A stretch of DNA of 44,702 bases from Thermoanaerobaculia bacterium (GTDB lineage Bacteria; Acidobacteriota; Thermoanaerobaculia; Multivoradales; JAHEKO01), in contig CAMYLC010000065.1 in NCBI GenBank assembly GCA_947259195.1, forward strand, positions 1 to 44,702, written 5' to 3'. Positions 1-7,817 of this stretch are shown in pieces. The notes below the pieces were generated by a model, which was not told the origin of the DNA, searched no databases, and saw only the letters and a list, made by a program, of their open reading frames with translations. How positions within the stretch are numbered: position 1 is the stretch's first letter; each line of letters begins with the position of its first letter. The position numbers and the translations under genes are program-made.

Positions 1-469
1 CCTTGTGTTGCATGCCGCCGAAGAAGCGGCACTCCACGATTCGCGCCATCCTCTCGTCGTGCTCCTCGAGCTGGTTGAGCGCGTCGTCGAGGGAGAGCAG
101 CTCGACCGCTCGGGAGGTGCCTCCCAGCGTGCCCTCGTCGAGCGGGACGTGCAGCTCCTGGCCGCCGCGGCGCTCCGCGTTCCGACGACGAGCGTAGTCG
201 ATGAGCAGATGACGCATTACCTTGGAAACCAGAGCGAAGAACTGGGAGCGACCCCGCCATGCGGGTCCCGTCCGTTTCGACAGCTCGATGTACGCCTCGT
301 GCACGAGAGCTGTCGTTGAGAGAGTGTGATCGTCCCGCTCGCGCGTCAGGTGACGGTGGGCAATCAGCCGCAGGTCGTCGTAGAGCAATTCGACGACGTG
401 GTCGAAAGCCTCCTGGTCACCAGCCGCCCAACGATCGACGAGCGCCGGCAGGTCATCTCGCTCGGACAC
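1..469 (-). CDS. ECF-like RNA polymerase sigma factor (partial, C-terminus beyond window)
   Basis: Reading the minus strand from a GTG at 469 gives MSERDDLPALVDRWAAGDQEAF, then a region-2-like block with ALVHEAYIEL, SQFFALVSKVMRHLLIDYAR and RRNAERRGG, and the start of region 4 with LLSLDDALNQLEE and ARIVECRFFGG. This is the order seen in the acidobacterial/planctomycete ECF-like sigma-70 family, which directs transcription of particular gene sets. An in-frame TAG at 480-482 just upstream makes GTG 469 the only sensible start. The final helix-turn-helix lies beyond base 1, so the gene is cut by the window edge. Its targets cannot be told; no anti-sigma factor is visible on this side. Confidence 0.9.
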   Translation of the reverse strand, partial: MSERDDLPALVDRWAAGDQEAFDHVVELLYDDLRLIAHRHLTRERDDHTLSTTALVHEAYIELSKRTGPAWRGRSQFFALVSKVMRHLLIDYARRRNAERRGGQELHVPLDEGTLGGTSRAVELLSLDDALNQLEEHDERMARIVECRFFGGMQHK

Positions 470-797
470 TGGCCCAAGCCTATCCCATCCACGGCCGGAT
501 GCTCGCCGATGGCGGCTTTTCTACTGGAGCTGCGCTTGGACAGGTAGAACATCTTCAGGGAGGTCGCATGAACGGTCGATGCACCAAGAAGGTCACGAAC
601 ATTGCCTCGTCTCTTCTGCGCAGGATGTCGCCGCGTTGCGGTCGCCCGCCACTGGTGGTGTCTCGCTTCGGCACTCATCGTTGTGGGTTTTCCGAACAGT
701 CTGCAGACGGAGATGGTCTGTGGGGTGGTGGTGTTTTTCTCACCGACCGCAAATCCGGACGCCGCATCGACCGAACCAATCGTTTGAGGAGGAGCTC
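470..797. other. Intergenic region, no confident gene
   Basis: This stretch separates the divergently placed sigma factor and exported-protein gene. A weak plus-strand ORF could begin at ATG 568 behind GGAGG, and a second frame (602-787) carries a signal-peptide-like hydrophobic run (WWCLASALIVVGF) ending 10 bases before the next start codon. The two together resemble one small secreted peptide broken by a frameshift, but no family is recognisable, so no gene is called. Confidence 0.35.
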
Positions 798-1778
798 ATG
801 ATTAGCCATAGATTCCCCGTCTACGCCGCCTTCTGCCTGGCCTTCGTCGCCGCCACACTGAGCGCCCAACACGACTGCTTCCCCTACCCGCCCAGCATGG
901 CCGGAGCAGTCGTCAACGACGACTGGGACGAGCCCTTCGAGATCGACCAGTACCAGATCGACGTCCCTGCCGATGCCGGTGGCGGCTACGTGGTCGCGAG
1001 TCTTTCCAGCCCGGAGCCGTCACAGCCCGGGATGCGCATTATTCCTCCCTCGGGGTTGGGAGTCGTCGCTCAAACGGCCCCTACTCAGCCGATCAGTGCC
1101 AGCCCGCAGACAATCGAGGTCGCCTTCGAGGTCGATGCCAGCACCACCTTCATGGTGGAGATCTTCGAGTCCACGGTGGCGCCGCAGGCAGCGCATCCCA
1201 TTCCCTACACCTGGAGTTGGAACTTCGTCTCCAAGGTCGACTGCTATGAGCCCAACGACGGCGACCCGAACAACTGGCCCGAGCCGGTACCGGACGCGCG
1301 CAACATTCCCTTGAACCAGATCCACGAGGCGTTCGGTCTAGCGGGTCATCTGGACTTCTCGATCTCGTGGGCGGATGCTCACAACTACGACTGGTACAAG
1401 TTCACGCTCGCGGTACCGACCTCCGTCTGGGCGGCCACCGCGCAGGTGCCGAACGATCAGGGCATCCGCCTGCGCATCTTCGACGACGACGGCCTGGTCG
1501 CCATCACCGGCTCGACCCCAGCCGCGGGCCAGACCGTCGCCATTGGTCCCGAATTGCTCGAAGTCGGCACCTACTACCTCGAGATCCTGCCGGTTGATCG
1601 GGGGCTGAGCAACGTGGCCACGAGCGAAGGAGAAGCGATCCCCGACCACTTCGTGACTCCGTACCAGTTCATCGTCGGCATCGGTTCGGTCATTCCTCCG
1701 TGCGTAGACCCCAGGTTCATCTTCTGCGACGACTTCGAGACCGGTGACACTTCCTGGTGGTCGCTGACCATTCCGTAG
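798..1778 (+). CDS. Secreted protein with pre-peptidase-like domain and acidobacterial C-terminal tail
   Basis: The 326-residue product starts at an ATG six bases after AGGAGG. Residues 1-23 form a signal peptide (hydrophobic run ending in ATLSA). The body has two beta-rich blocks of the bacterial pre-peptidase C-terminal type: one follows the signal, and the second contains DAHNYDWYKFTL and GTYYLEILPVDRG, with typical Asp/Tyr-Lys-Phe spacing. The last ~20 residues hold CVDPRFIFCDDFETGDTSWW; a Phe-x-x-x-Phe-Glu-x-Gly-Asp-x-Ser-x-Trp tail is recurrent at the ends of secreted Thermoanaerobaculia proteins. No catalytic residues are seen, so a surface or matrix role is inferred. Confidence 0.75.
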   Translation: MISHRFPVYAAFCLAFVAATLSAQHDCFPYPPSMAGAVVNDDWDEPFEIDQYQIDVPADAGGGYVVASLSSPEPSQPGMRIIPPSGLGVVAQTAPTQPISASPQTIEVAFEVDASTTFMVEIFESTVAPQAAHPIPYTWSWNFVSKVDCYEPNDGDPNNWPEPVPDARNIPLNQIHEAFGLAGHLDFSISWADAHNYDWYKFTLAVPTSVWAATAQVPNDQGIRLRIFDDDGLVAITGSTPAAGQTVAIGPELLEVGTYYLEILPVDRGLSNVATSEGEAIPDHFVTPYQFIVGIGSVIPPCVDPRFIFCDDFETGDTSWWSLTIP

Positions 1779-2143
1779 CTACGCATCCCGACCCTCGCCG
1801 AGGCTCTCGCGAAGTCGCGGTCGGTCGGCCTCATCGCGATGCCGGCTCGGGAGGGCTGTCTGTCGGCTTCTTCGCGTCGAGCATACTTCATGATACGCCG
1901 CGACCAACCGGATCCAGGGCCGAGCTGGATGCTCCGACGCGCTTGAGGAGTTGAGGGTCAGGGACATCGATCAGTCACGCCGCCGCCGGAAGGCTGACGC
2001 CGGTAATCCAGTCCGCGACCTTTCTCAATCAGTCGCCCGAGCCACTGTCTCTCGCGTTGCTGCTGTGGGGTCGAGTTGAATCGCTGGCGCTCGCCTGCCA
2101 ACGGCCTCGAACGCGTGCGCTTCGTGGAGAAGCTTGTCGGTGG
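1779..2143. other. Intergenic region with possible short minus-strand remnant
   Basis: No complete gene is seen. On the minus strand, about 2103 down to 1962, a frame without a convincing start or ribosome site reads TPQQQRERQWLGRLIEKG and GLDYRRQPSGGG before a stop. It looks protein-like in composition (alternating charged and hydrophobic residues) and may be the end of a decayed gene. The right end of the region enters the dispersed repeat R1. Confidence 0.25.
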
Positions 2144-2326
2144 GATCGCGGCCTCCGAGACTCAGCCAGCGGCTGTTCTCAGAGACTCGAAGGCGGTCAG
2201 CTGGGCGAGCAGAGGGTTCGAAGTTGGCACCAAACGGGCTACCAGCTCACCCCCATCCCATCCTCCCTCTTCGCTGGCAGCTGGTCCGGTGTCTGTACAC
2301 TGCGCCCCCGCGCCTGCCCCTCCGTG
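2144..2326 (+). repeat. Dispersed structured repeat, copy R1 (full length)
   Basis: This is about 183 bp, colinear with the copy at 15895-16076, and its first ~100 bp match 7631-7731. Conserved landmarks are GATCGCGGCCTCCGAGACTC, the block GGGTTCGAAGTTGGCACC, GCTACCAGCTCACCC and the tail CGCCTGCCCCTCCGTG. An outer stem (GCCTCCGAG with CTCGAAGGC, one mismatch) encloses CAGCC-AGC-GGCTG. It lies just before the CehA-like gene. An ORF runs through it, but the three copies do not conserve a frame, so it is treated as non-coding. Confidence 0.75.
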
Positions 2327-2466
2327 AACTTGCTTTTCCGCATTCGATCCATTCTCCCCTCAGGCCACCCAGAGTCCAAGTCGGACCGAAACGCTATCCC
2401 GAATACGAGAGTCGGCGTGGATCAACCAACGGGCTCAAGAGCCGGGAGGTAGAATCGCAGAATCCG

Positions 2467-4653
2467 ATGGTCTCACCGCTGAGCCTCTGCATCCTTGCTG
2501 CAACGCTGCTGATTGTGGCCATCCTGGTCGCTTGGATCAGAGGTACCAAGCTGCCGGTCGCCCTCGCGGACGGTGGCGTCGCTGTGGGCGGAGCCTCGCT
2601 ATTTCTCACGGCTTCGGCCATGCTCTTCGCAGCTGCCCAGCCACTCGAAGCGTCGGAATTCTGGCGGGAAGCCGGCTCCTTGGCCCTCGTGGCCAGCCCG
2701 CTCGGCGCGACTCTGGCATTGCGATCGCGGGGCCGACGATCGATTCTGCGGGCACTGCTCGCCTCGACCATTGCTTTGACTTGCGTCTTGCTCTGGCTGA
2801 CGTTCAACCTCCGGGGTCCAAGAGGAGGATGGAGTCCGAGCAACGCAGTTCTCGTCTTGACCGCAGGGTCCATCGCTGTGGCATCGGCAGCCTGCCTTGG
2901 CTGGTGGTCGAAACGGAGCCCGATCTCGATCAGTCTGTTGCTGCTCATTCCAGCGTTGGGATGCACGCCCAGCAGTCCCTCTCAGGACCAGGTCGGCACT
3001 CTCGAGTTGACGATCCGCGACAAGACCACTGGAGAGGTCACTGCGGCTCGAGTTGAACTGCTCGATGAGGGCGGCGGTGCTGTGATTCCAGACGACGCAC
3101 TGACCGTGTTCTCAGACTGCGGCAATGTGCCGGTTCATATGTGGCTACCGGGATTCGCATCGCTCCAAGCCATGTGGAACGGGGACCGCGCGGTTCCAAA
3201 CCCTTATACGGGAACCACTCAGTTCTATGCGGACGGCTTGATCCGGGTCCAACTCGCCCCCGGCCGCTATTCGATCCGGGCAACAAAGGGTCTCGAGTAC
3301 AGGCAAGCACATGGAACGATCCTGGTCGAGCCCGGTCAGCTGAAGCGCATCGACCTCGCTCTCGAGCGTTGGATCGACCTGGTGCAGGAAGGCTGGTACG
3401 GCGCTGATGATCACCTCCACATCCCGCGGCCCCATCCTCGCTTCGACCCGCGGCTGGCTACCTGGATGGAAGCCGAGGGCCTGCACGTCGCCAACCTGCT
3501 GCAAATGGGCCTGGCGCGCGACGTCCACATCACACCACAGCATGGGTTCGGAATGTCTTCGGTCTTCAAGAGAGGCAGCACGCTGATCCTCTCGGGCCAG
3601 GAGAGCCCGCGAACCCACATCCTCGGCCACGCCATCGTGCTCGGAGCCGGACAGTTTCTCGATCTGCCATCGGAATACCTGCTCTACGACCGCATCTGGG
3701 AACTGGCACATCAGCAGGAGGCAGTCAACGGCTACGGCCATTGGGGACTCGGCGGAGCGGAGGAAGGACTCGCGCTCTGGGGACACGAGGCGCTACTCGA
3801 TTTCATCGAAGTCCTGAACCTCGGTTTTCCCTTCTACGACCGGTGGTACGAAGCGCTGGATCTGGGACTCCGAATCGGACCCACCGCAGGCACGGATTAC
3901 CCTTGCCTACCGGGTTTGCCGGGCCGGGACCGTTTCTACGCGAAACTCGATGGACCGCTCGAGGCGCAGACGTGGCTCGAATCCGTGCGCCGAGGCAGAA
4001 CTTTCGTCACCAACGGTCCGGCCCTCGATTTAGCGGTGGATGACGTCCAGCCGGGCGAAGACCTGTGGTTGGCAGAACCAGGCAAGGTGACCATACGCGG
4101 TCGTGTCAGGTTCGACACGGACCGCGACGCCGTCGATGCGCTCGAGCTGGTCCATGGCGGAGCGGTGGTCCTGCGCGTCGACACGCCCACGTCGCCTGGA
4201 GAAATAGGCTTCGAGACGATCTTGGACATCGATCAGACCACCTGGCTAGCGCTCCGTGCGACCGGTGCCAAACTTGGCGAGACGGAGATCGATCTGCGGA
4301 GCTTGTTCTCGGCCATGCTGGTCTTAGACCGGCGCTCGAATGAGGAGCTGTTGCGTAGTCTGCCGGAGGGTTCCGTACCCCGACCTTCCGCTGCACACAC
4401 TGGAGCGGTTCTGGTGACTGTCGAGGGAACCCCTTGGCTGGCCGAGCAGCCACGCGGGCGCGAGGTCGCCGAGATCTGGTTGGCACGGCTGGACGAGCTC
4501 GAAAACCGTCTCGACGAAGATCAGATGGTCAGATGGGCACGCTTTCCCGGACGTGGTGACGGCATCGACCTGCGAACGGCACGGGCGAATCGTTCAACTC
4601 TGCTCCAAGCGATCGAAGCCGCTCGACGACACTACGCGACCAGCGGCCACTGA
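2467..4653 (+). CDS. CehA/McbA-family metallohydrolase with N-terminal membrane domain
   Basis: The 728-residue product has about five membrane helices in residues 5-160, then a lipobox-like LLIPALGC (Cys166), an immunoglobulin/carboxypeptidase-like beta domain (~177-305) and a PHP-like metallohydrolase domain from residue 309. Metal-binding features are DDHLH (314-318), His-rich HITPQHGFG, GHWGLGG and GTDYPCLPG; the RRGRTFVTNGPALDL stretch is typical of CehA/McbA proteins. Known members hydrolyse carbamate esters such as carbaryl, but the family is broad and the substrate is unknown. The open frame extends upstream through repeat R1; ATG 2467 is preferred because the hydrophobic N-terminus begins there. 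A lipobox behind four helices, with no separate start codon nearby, is unusual. Confidence 0.8.
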   Translation: MVSPLSLCILAATLLIVAILVAWIRGTKLPVALADGGVAVGGASLFLTASAMLFAAAQPLEASEFWREAGSLALVASPLGATLALRSRGRRSILRALLASTIALTCVLLWLTFNLRGPRGGWSPSNAVLVLTAGSIAVASAACLGWWSKRSPISISLLLLIPALGCTPSSPSQDQVGTLELTIRDKTTGEVTAARVELLDEGGGAVIPDDALTVFSDCGNVPVHMWLPGFASLQAMWNGDRAVPNPYTGTTQFYADGLIRVQLAPGRYSIRATKGLEYRQAHGTILVEPGQLKRIDLALERWIDLVQEGWYGADDHLHIPRPHPRFDPRLATWMEAEGLHVANLLQMGLARDVHITPQHGFGMSSVFKRGSTLILSGQESPRTHILGHAIVLGAGQFLDLPSEYLLYDRIWELAHQQEAVNGYGHWGLGGAEEGLALWGHEALLDFIEVLNLGFPFYDRWYEALDLGLRIGPTAGTDYPCLPGLPGRDRFYAKLDGPLEAQTWLESVRRGRTFVTNGPALDLAVDDVQPGEDLWLAEPGKVTIRGRVRFDTDRDAVDALELVHGGAVVLRVDTPTSPGEIGFETILDIDQTTWLALRATGAKLGETEIDLRSLFSAMLVLDRRSNEELLRSLPEGSVPRPSAAHTGAVLVTVEGTPWLAEQPRGREVAEIWLARLDELENRLDEDQMVRWARFPGRGDGIDLRTARANRSTLLQAIEAARRHYATSGH

Positions 4654-4727
4654 CACACGGACCCTGCGGGGTGTGACCCGAATCGGCTCCAGCCGGTGTC
4701 ACTTCCCTATCCAACCGAGAACTCGGA

Positions 4728-5147
4728 TTGAACTTGGTGGAGCCGGACGGGATGGCAGTGCTTTCCTATCTCCCGTACCGAACGACTCGTGACATCGACG
4801 TACTGATTGACGCCACAGCCGAAAACGCAGCCGCTGCTCGGCGAGCCGTACAGCGTTGGGGAGGGTTCGAGCCCGAATTCGGTGTCGACGATTTTCTGTC
4901 CGGTGACATCTTTCCCTTCGGAGGCCTGCTACGGGTCGAGGTCCACACACAGGTCCTGGGTGCCCGGTGGGAGAAGGTTTGGGAGCGCAAGGTAGCGGGA
5001 GAGCTGGGTGGCTTTGCGACCCACTTCGTTTCGCTCGAAGACCTGATTGCGATGAAGGAAGCCACCGGCCGGCCGGAAAAAGACCTTCCCGACCTCAAGC
5101 GCTTGAGACTGTTCAGGGACCGAATCGGCGAGAGCACGGACCAGTAA
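4728..5147 (+). CDS. Nucleotidyltransferase-fold protein, 5'-truncated
   Basis: The frame carries GMAVLSYLPYRTTRDIDVLI, matching the core of DUF6036/AbiEii-like nucleotidyltransferases (Gly-rich turn, then Asp-x-Asp), followed by WGGFEPEF, LLRVEVHTQ and FVSLEDLIAMKEATGRPEKD with a conserved C-terminal Lys/Asp cluster. The helix and Gly-Gly normally just before GMAV are missing: the sequence upstream (LNLVEPD) does not fit. The frame opens at 4677 and the first start codon is TTG 4728 (ATG 4752 is an alternative), with no good ribosome site. It is probably a decayed toxin-like gene or an orphan. No antitoxin partner lies next to it. Confidence 0.6.
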   Translation: MNLVEPDGMAVLSYLPYRTTRDIDVLIDATAENAAAARRAVQRWGGFEPEFGVDDFLSGDIFPFGGLLRVEVHTQVLGARWEKVWERKVAGELGGFATHFVSLEDLIAMKEATGRPEKDLPDLKRLRLFRDRIGESTDQ

Positions 5148-5200
5148 TCGAGAATCTCTTCCTCGATCAGGTCACCGCCAGCCTCCGTTCGCTGGTGCGC

Positions 5201-5230
5201 TTGTCGTTACCGATCGGCTGCGACTACAAT
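5201..5230 (+). promoter_or_regulatory. Candidate sigma-70 promoter for the 5328 gene
   Basis: TTGTCG (5201-5206) and TACAAT (5225-5230) are separated by 18 bp, about 95 bp upstream of the start codon. The hexamers are good for a GC-rich region, but this is a motif match only. Confidence 0.4.
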
Positions 5231-5327
5231 ACGCGCAAGCTATCTGGATAGTAGTAGCGGGGGCTGGATCGAGGCCGAATCGCGGTCTCGACATCAGTCG
5301 CCGCTCGTCTGGAGGAGGAGAAAGAGA

Positions 5328-6092
5328 ATGTCGAGAAGAACCGTTGGGATTGTGGCACTGTTGGGCGCACTGGTGGTGCCGGTATCAGCCTGGGCGCAGG
5401 AAGAGGAAGCGGAACGACCGTTCGTCTACTCAACCTACTACTACTGCGACGTTGCCGACCAGGAATTGGCCGACATGCTGGTCGAGACGGTCCATGCGCC
5501 GATCTACGACGCCGCGGTGGAGGACGGTACGATCCAGGCCTGGGGCTGGTTGTCGCATAACACTGGTGGAAAGTGGCGTCGGGCGCTCTACTACATCGCT
5601 CCCACCACCGACGCGCTGTTGGCGGCACAGAAGACCCTGGCCGAGCGGGTCGACGAGTCGAGCTCGAAGGCCGACGCGCGCTTCACCCGGATCTGCGGTG
5701 CCCACGACGACTACATCTGGCGCTCGGTGGTCGGCAGCGGCGGACCAGGCAGTGTCGAGACCGCCAACCCGGGCGATGCCGGGATCTCCCAGTACATGGT
5801 CTGCAAGATGTCGAAGCAGGAGCGAGCGGACGAGCTCGTCGAGACGGTCTTCGGCCCGGTCTACGACGCTCAAGTCGAGGCAGGCGACCTCGTCAGTTGG
5901 GGCTGGCTCGAACATTCGGTCGGCGGCAAGTACCGGCGCTTGCTCACCCTGAGAGGCAAGGATCACTCGAGTCTGCTGAACACCTGGGGTGCGGCCATCA
6001 ATGCGCTGAATCAGAAGCACGCGGACGAGATGAACGAGTTCGGGGATATCTGTTACACCCACCAGGATTACATTTGGGACATCGTGCACTGA
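5328..6092 (+). CDS. Secreted protein with two tandem copies of one domain
   Basis: The 254-residue product starts behind GGAGGAGG and has a signal peptide (residues 1-24, ending SAWA). The rest is an internal duplication of about 110 residues. The halves share a Tyr/Cys start (YYYCDV, YMVCKM), ADMLVETVHAPIYDAAVEDG against ADELVETVFGPVYDAQVEAG, WGWLSHNTGGKWRR against WGWLEHSVGGKYRR, and a DDYIW/QDYIW end preceded by ICGAH or ICYTH. The fold resembles a ferredoxin-like (dimeric alpha-beta barrel) arrangement, which would form a pseudo-dimer, but this is inference. One conserved Cys per half near each end could form disulphides. Function unknown. Confidence 0.8.
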   Translation: MSRRTVGIVALLGALVVPVSAWAQEEEAERPFVYSTYYYCDVADQELADMLVETVHAPIYDAAVEDGTIQAWGWLSHNTGGKWRRALYYIAPTTDALLAAQKTLAERVDESSSKADARFTRICGAHDDYIWRSVVGSGGPGSVETANPGDAGISQYMVCKMSKQERADELVETVFGPVYDAQVEAGDLVSWGWLEHSVGGKYRRLLTLRGKDHSSLLNTWGAAINALNQKHADEMNEFGDICYTHQDYIWDIVH

Positions 6093-6357
6093 TCCCGTAG
6101 AGATCGGGACCGGCGACTCCTAGCCGCGCCAGGGGATCACGGAGTAGGAATTTGCTTTCGAGGCCGCAAGGGTATTGCGCCAGGAAAGCGGTTCTTCGTC
6201 AGGTTTCCGAGCTCGTGCGATCGGAGTGGGAGATCGCACTTCTTGCGCTGGATTGTCCTGTGTTGTGGAGTGGCCGGAGGTTGGCACTCGGCGGGTACTC
6301 GGCCGGGTTGAGACCCCAGGGTGGCGAGCTGAAGCCGTATCGGTGCCCGCGGGCAAG

Positions 6358-6528
6358 CTAGGTCGTCAGCTCTTCCTTGAGCATACCGACCTCCTGGAAC
6401 CACCCTTCGAGCTGGTTCCAAATGGGAATGGTTTGGGCTGCCAATATCTCTTCCCAGCCTTCCGGGTTTCTGAAGCTGGTGGGCTCTGCGCCGACCGCTA
6501 TCGTTGAAGCTTGGTCAAGATCGTCCAT
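6358..6528 (-). CDS. Small 56-residue protein, third gene of XRE/nucleotidyltransferase operon
   Basis: ATG at 6528 to TAG at 6358 overlaps the end of the nucleotidyltransferase gene by 14 bp in another frame. The peptide contains MDDLDQASTIAVGAEP, SFRNPEGWEEI and WNQLEGWFQEVGML, is acidic and Trp-rich, and has protein-like amphipathic character to its last residue. The tight overlap points to translational coupling and co-expression. No family is recognised; it may be an accessory subunit or modulator of the upstream pair, or the leftover of a longer gene. Confidence 0.55.
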   Translation of the reverse strand: MDDLDQASTIAVGAEPTSFRNPEGWEEILAAQTIPIWNQLEGWFQEVGMLKEELTT

Positions 6529-7048
6529 CGATGCGTTGCCGGACCACCTGCCGTAGCTCGGCTGCCAGGTCAGTCACCGTTTCGAGTCTCGACTGGAGGA
6601 CAGTTTTGTCGACTGTTTCGTTTATCAACAGTGCCTGACAAAACTCGATGTCCTTCTCGCGATTGGCAATCGACTTCGAAATCCAAAGATCGTGCACTTC
6701 GAGGCACCAGGCTACGACACCATTGGTCGCGGGCGTCTCGAATTGGACCAAGCGATCCCGCCAACCCTCCGGCAATACGGCGGTCGATTCACTGACACCC
6801 TGCGCGTAGTACCCGAATGTCGCATGAAACATCGAGGCTTCACCGATCGATGCATCGATCAGATCGGCCAATTGCCCTTCGACGTCGTCAAATGCCACTA
6901 CATCGACTTCTATCGACCGCTGTGCGGCCACGGGCAACCCGTCACTGACGGTAGCGTGAAGCGCCTGGCTACCGATGACCATCAGCTTATCTGTGCCGAG
7001 GATGCTGGCGGCGGCCCGGATCGCGTGCTCGAACTCGGCACGCTTCAT
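6515..7048 (-). CDS. DUF6036-type nucleotidyltransferase (putative toxin-like partner)
   Basis: The 177-residue product fits the DUF6036/AbiEii-like nucleotidyltransferase superfamily: LMVIGSQALHA forms the Gly-Ser motif and RSIEVDVVAFD the Glu-x-Asp metal site, followed by a helical domain with ETPATNGVVAWCLEVHDLWI and KSIANREKDIEFCQALL. Its ATG overlaps the stop of the upstream XRE gene by four bases (7045-7048, ATGA), so the two are translationally coupled. Related pairs act as toxin-antitoxin or abortive-infection modules in which the enzyme transfers nucleotides to tRNA or protein. That activity is inferred here, not shown. Confidence 0.75.
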   Translation of the reverse strand: MKRAEFEHAIRAAASILGTDKLMVIGSQALHATVSDGLPVAAQRSIEVDVVAFDDVEGQLADLIDASIGEASMFHATFGYYAQGVSESTAVLPEGWRDRLVQFETPATNGVVAWCLEVHDLWISKSIANREKDIEFCQALLINETVDKTVLQSRLETVTDLAAELRQVVRQRIDGRS

Positions 7049-7551
7049 GGATTTGCCCTTTCGGATGCCGCGAAGCGCCTGTAGACCTCGGCTCGTTCCG
7101 CCGGCGAGAGGATGCCTGCGAACGGTGTCACCTGACGAAGTTCCCGCGCTCTCGGACGGGGATCAAGAAGAACCTCCGCAATCTCCGACACCGGACAGCG
7201 CAGGATCGCCTTCCATTGAGTGAGGAGAGGAGCGGCACCGGGGTGTCTCTCCATCATCAGGTCGAGCATGCTCCGTGCACGCTTCACTACCGCGACCGGA
7301 TCTCTGATCAGTCGCTGCGCGATGGCCTTGTGGAGCGCCAGGCTTCGTCGGTCCTCGCGGGTTGTAGCCGGCACGAACTGCAGTCGTGCTTCGAGGCCCA
7401 GAGCCCGGGCGAGTCTGCGCAGCGTCCGGAGATTCGGGACCTTGCTGCCGGATTCGTACGCCGCTATCGTCGGCTGCGAGGTTCCGGCGAGCTCGGCAAG
7501 ACGGCTCTGTGTTACTCCGGCGCGCCGGCGGAGAAGTAGCACTTCATTCAC
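7045..7551 (-). CDS. XRE-family HTH regulator, putative antitoxin/repressor
   Basis: Starting at GTG 7551, the 168-residue protein opens with VNEVLLLRRRAGVTQSRLAE and continues LAGTSQPTIAAYESGSKVPN, a classical XRE helix-turn-helix (residues ~5-58). The C-terminal half has an Arg-rich helix and WKAILRCPVSEIAEVLLDPR with FAGILSPAERAEVYRRFA, probably the partner-binding region. A longer frame upstream (to 7656) is rejected, because a near-consensus promoter and palindrome sit directly before GTG 7551. It most likely represses its own operon and neutralises the downstream nucleotidyltransferase. Confidence 0.8.
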   Translation of the reverse strand: MNEVLLLRRRAGVTQSRLAELAGTSQPTIAAYESGSKVPNLRTLRRLARALGLEARLQFVPATTREDRRSLALHKAIAQRLIRDPVAVVKRARSMLDLMMERHPGAAPLLTQWKAILRCPVSEIAEVLLDPRPRARELRQVTPFAGILSPAERAEVYRRFAASERANP

Positions 7552-7558
7552 GTCCCAT

Positions 7559-7587
7559 ATTATATCTAAATAGATATAGCGTGTCAT
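7559..7587 (-). promoter_or_regulatory. Near-consensus sigma-70 promoter of the XRE operon (leaderless)
   Basis: On the minus strand ATGACA (7587-7582) and TATAAT (7564-7559) are separated by exactly 17 bp. TATAAT is seven bases from the GTG at 7551, so transcription should start at or within a base or two of the start codon, giving a leaderless mRNA. The AT-rich island is conspicuous in this GC-rich region. Confidence 0.75.
7561..7578. promoter_or_regulatory. Perfect palindromic operator over the -10 and spacer
   Basis: TATATCTA-AA-TAGATATA is a perfect inverted repeat with 8-bp arms overlapping the -10 box and spacer. Its place directly before an XRE gene suggests autorepression by that protein. 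Confidence 0.65.
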
Positions 7588-7630
7588 TCGCAGCCCTGGG
7601 AAAGGTGAGATCCTCCATCGGATCCGGTGC

Positions 7631-7731
7631 GATCGCGGCCTCCGAGACTCAGCCAACGGCTGTTCTCAGAGCCTCGAAAACGGTCAGCCGAGCGAGAGGA
7701 GGGGTCGAAGTTGGCACCGACCGCGCTACCA
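7631..7731 (+). repeat. Dispersed structured repeat, copy R2 (5' half)
   Basis: About 100 bp match the first half of R1: GATCGCGGCCTCCGAGACTC, GGCTGTTCTCAGAG, a CTCGAA block and GTCGAAGTTGGCACC, ending near GCTACCA. The second half (the GCTCACCC block and CGCCTGCCCCTCC tail) is absent. It sits directly upstream of the XRE promoter. Confidence 0.65.
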
Positions 7732-7817
7732 AGACGAGGCGATCAGACCGGCAGGAGTGCTGGCCTTTCTCTCGTGATCTTCCAGTTTTGGAGTTTTGTG
7801 TTCGCCGACAAGCCTGA

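Noticed and set aside
568..801. Small plus-strand ORFs at 568 and 602
   Set aside because: A ribosome-like site precedes 568 and a signal-like run lies in the other frame, but no frame is coherent along its length and no family is seen.
2134..2466. In-frame extension of the CehA-like gene upstream to 2134
   Set aside because: It translates the dispersed repeat R1, is Arg/Ser/Pro-rich with no domain, and the hydrophobic N-terminus fits ATG 2467.
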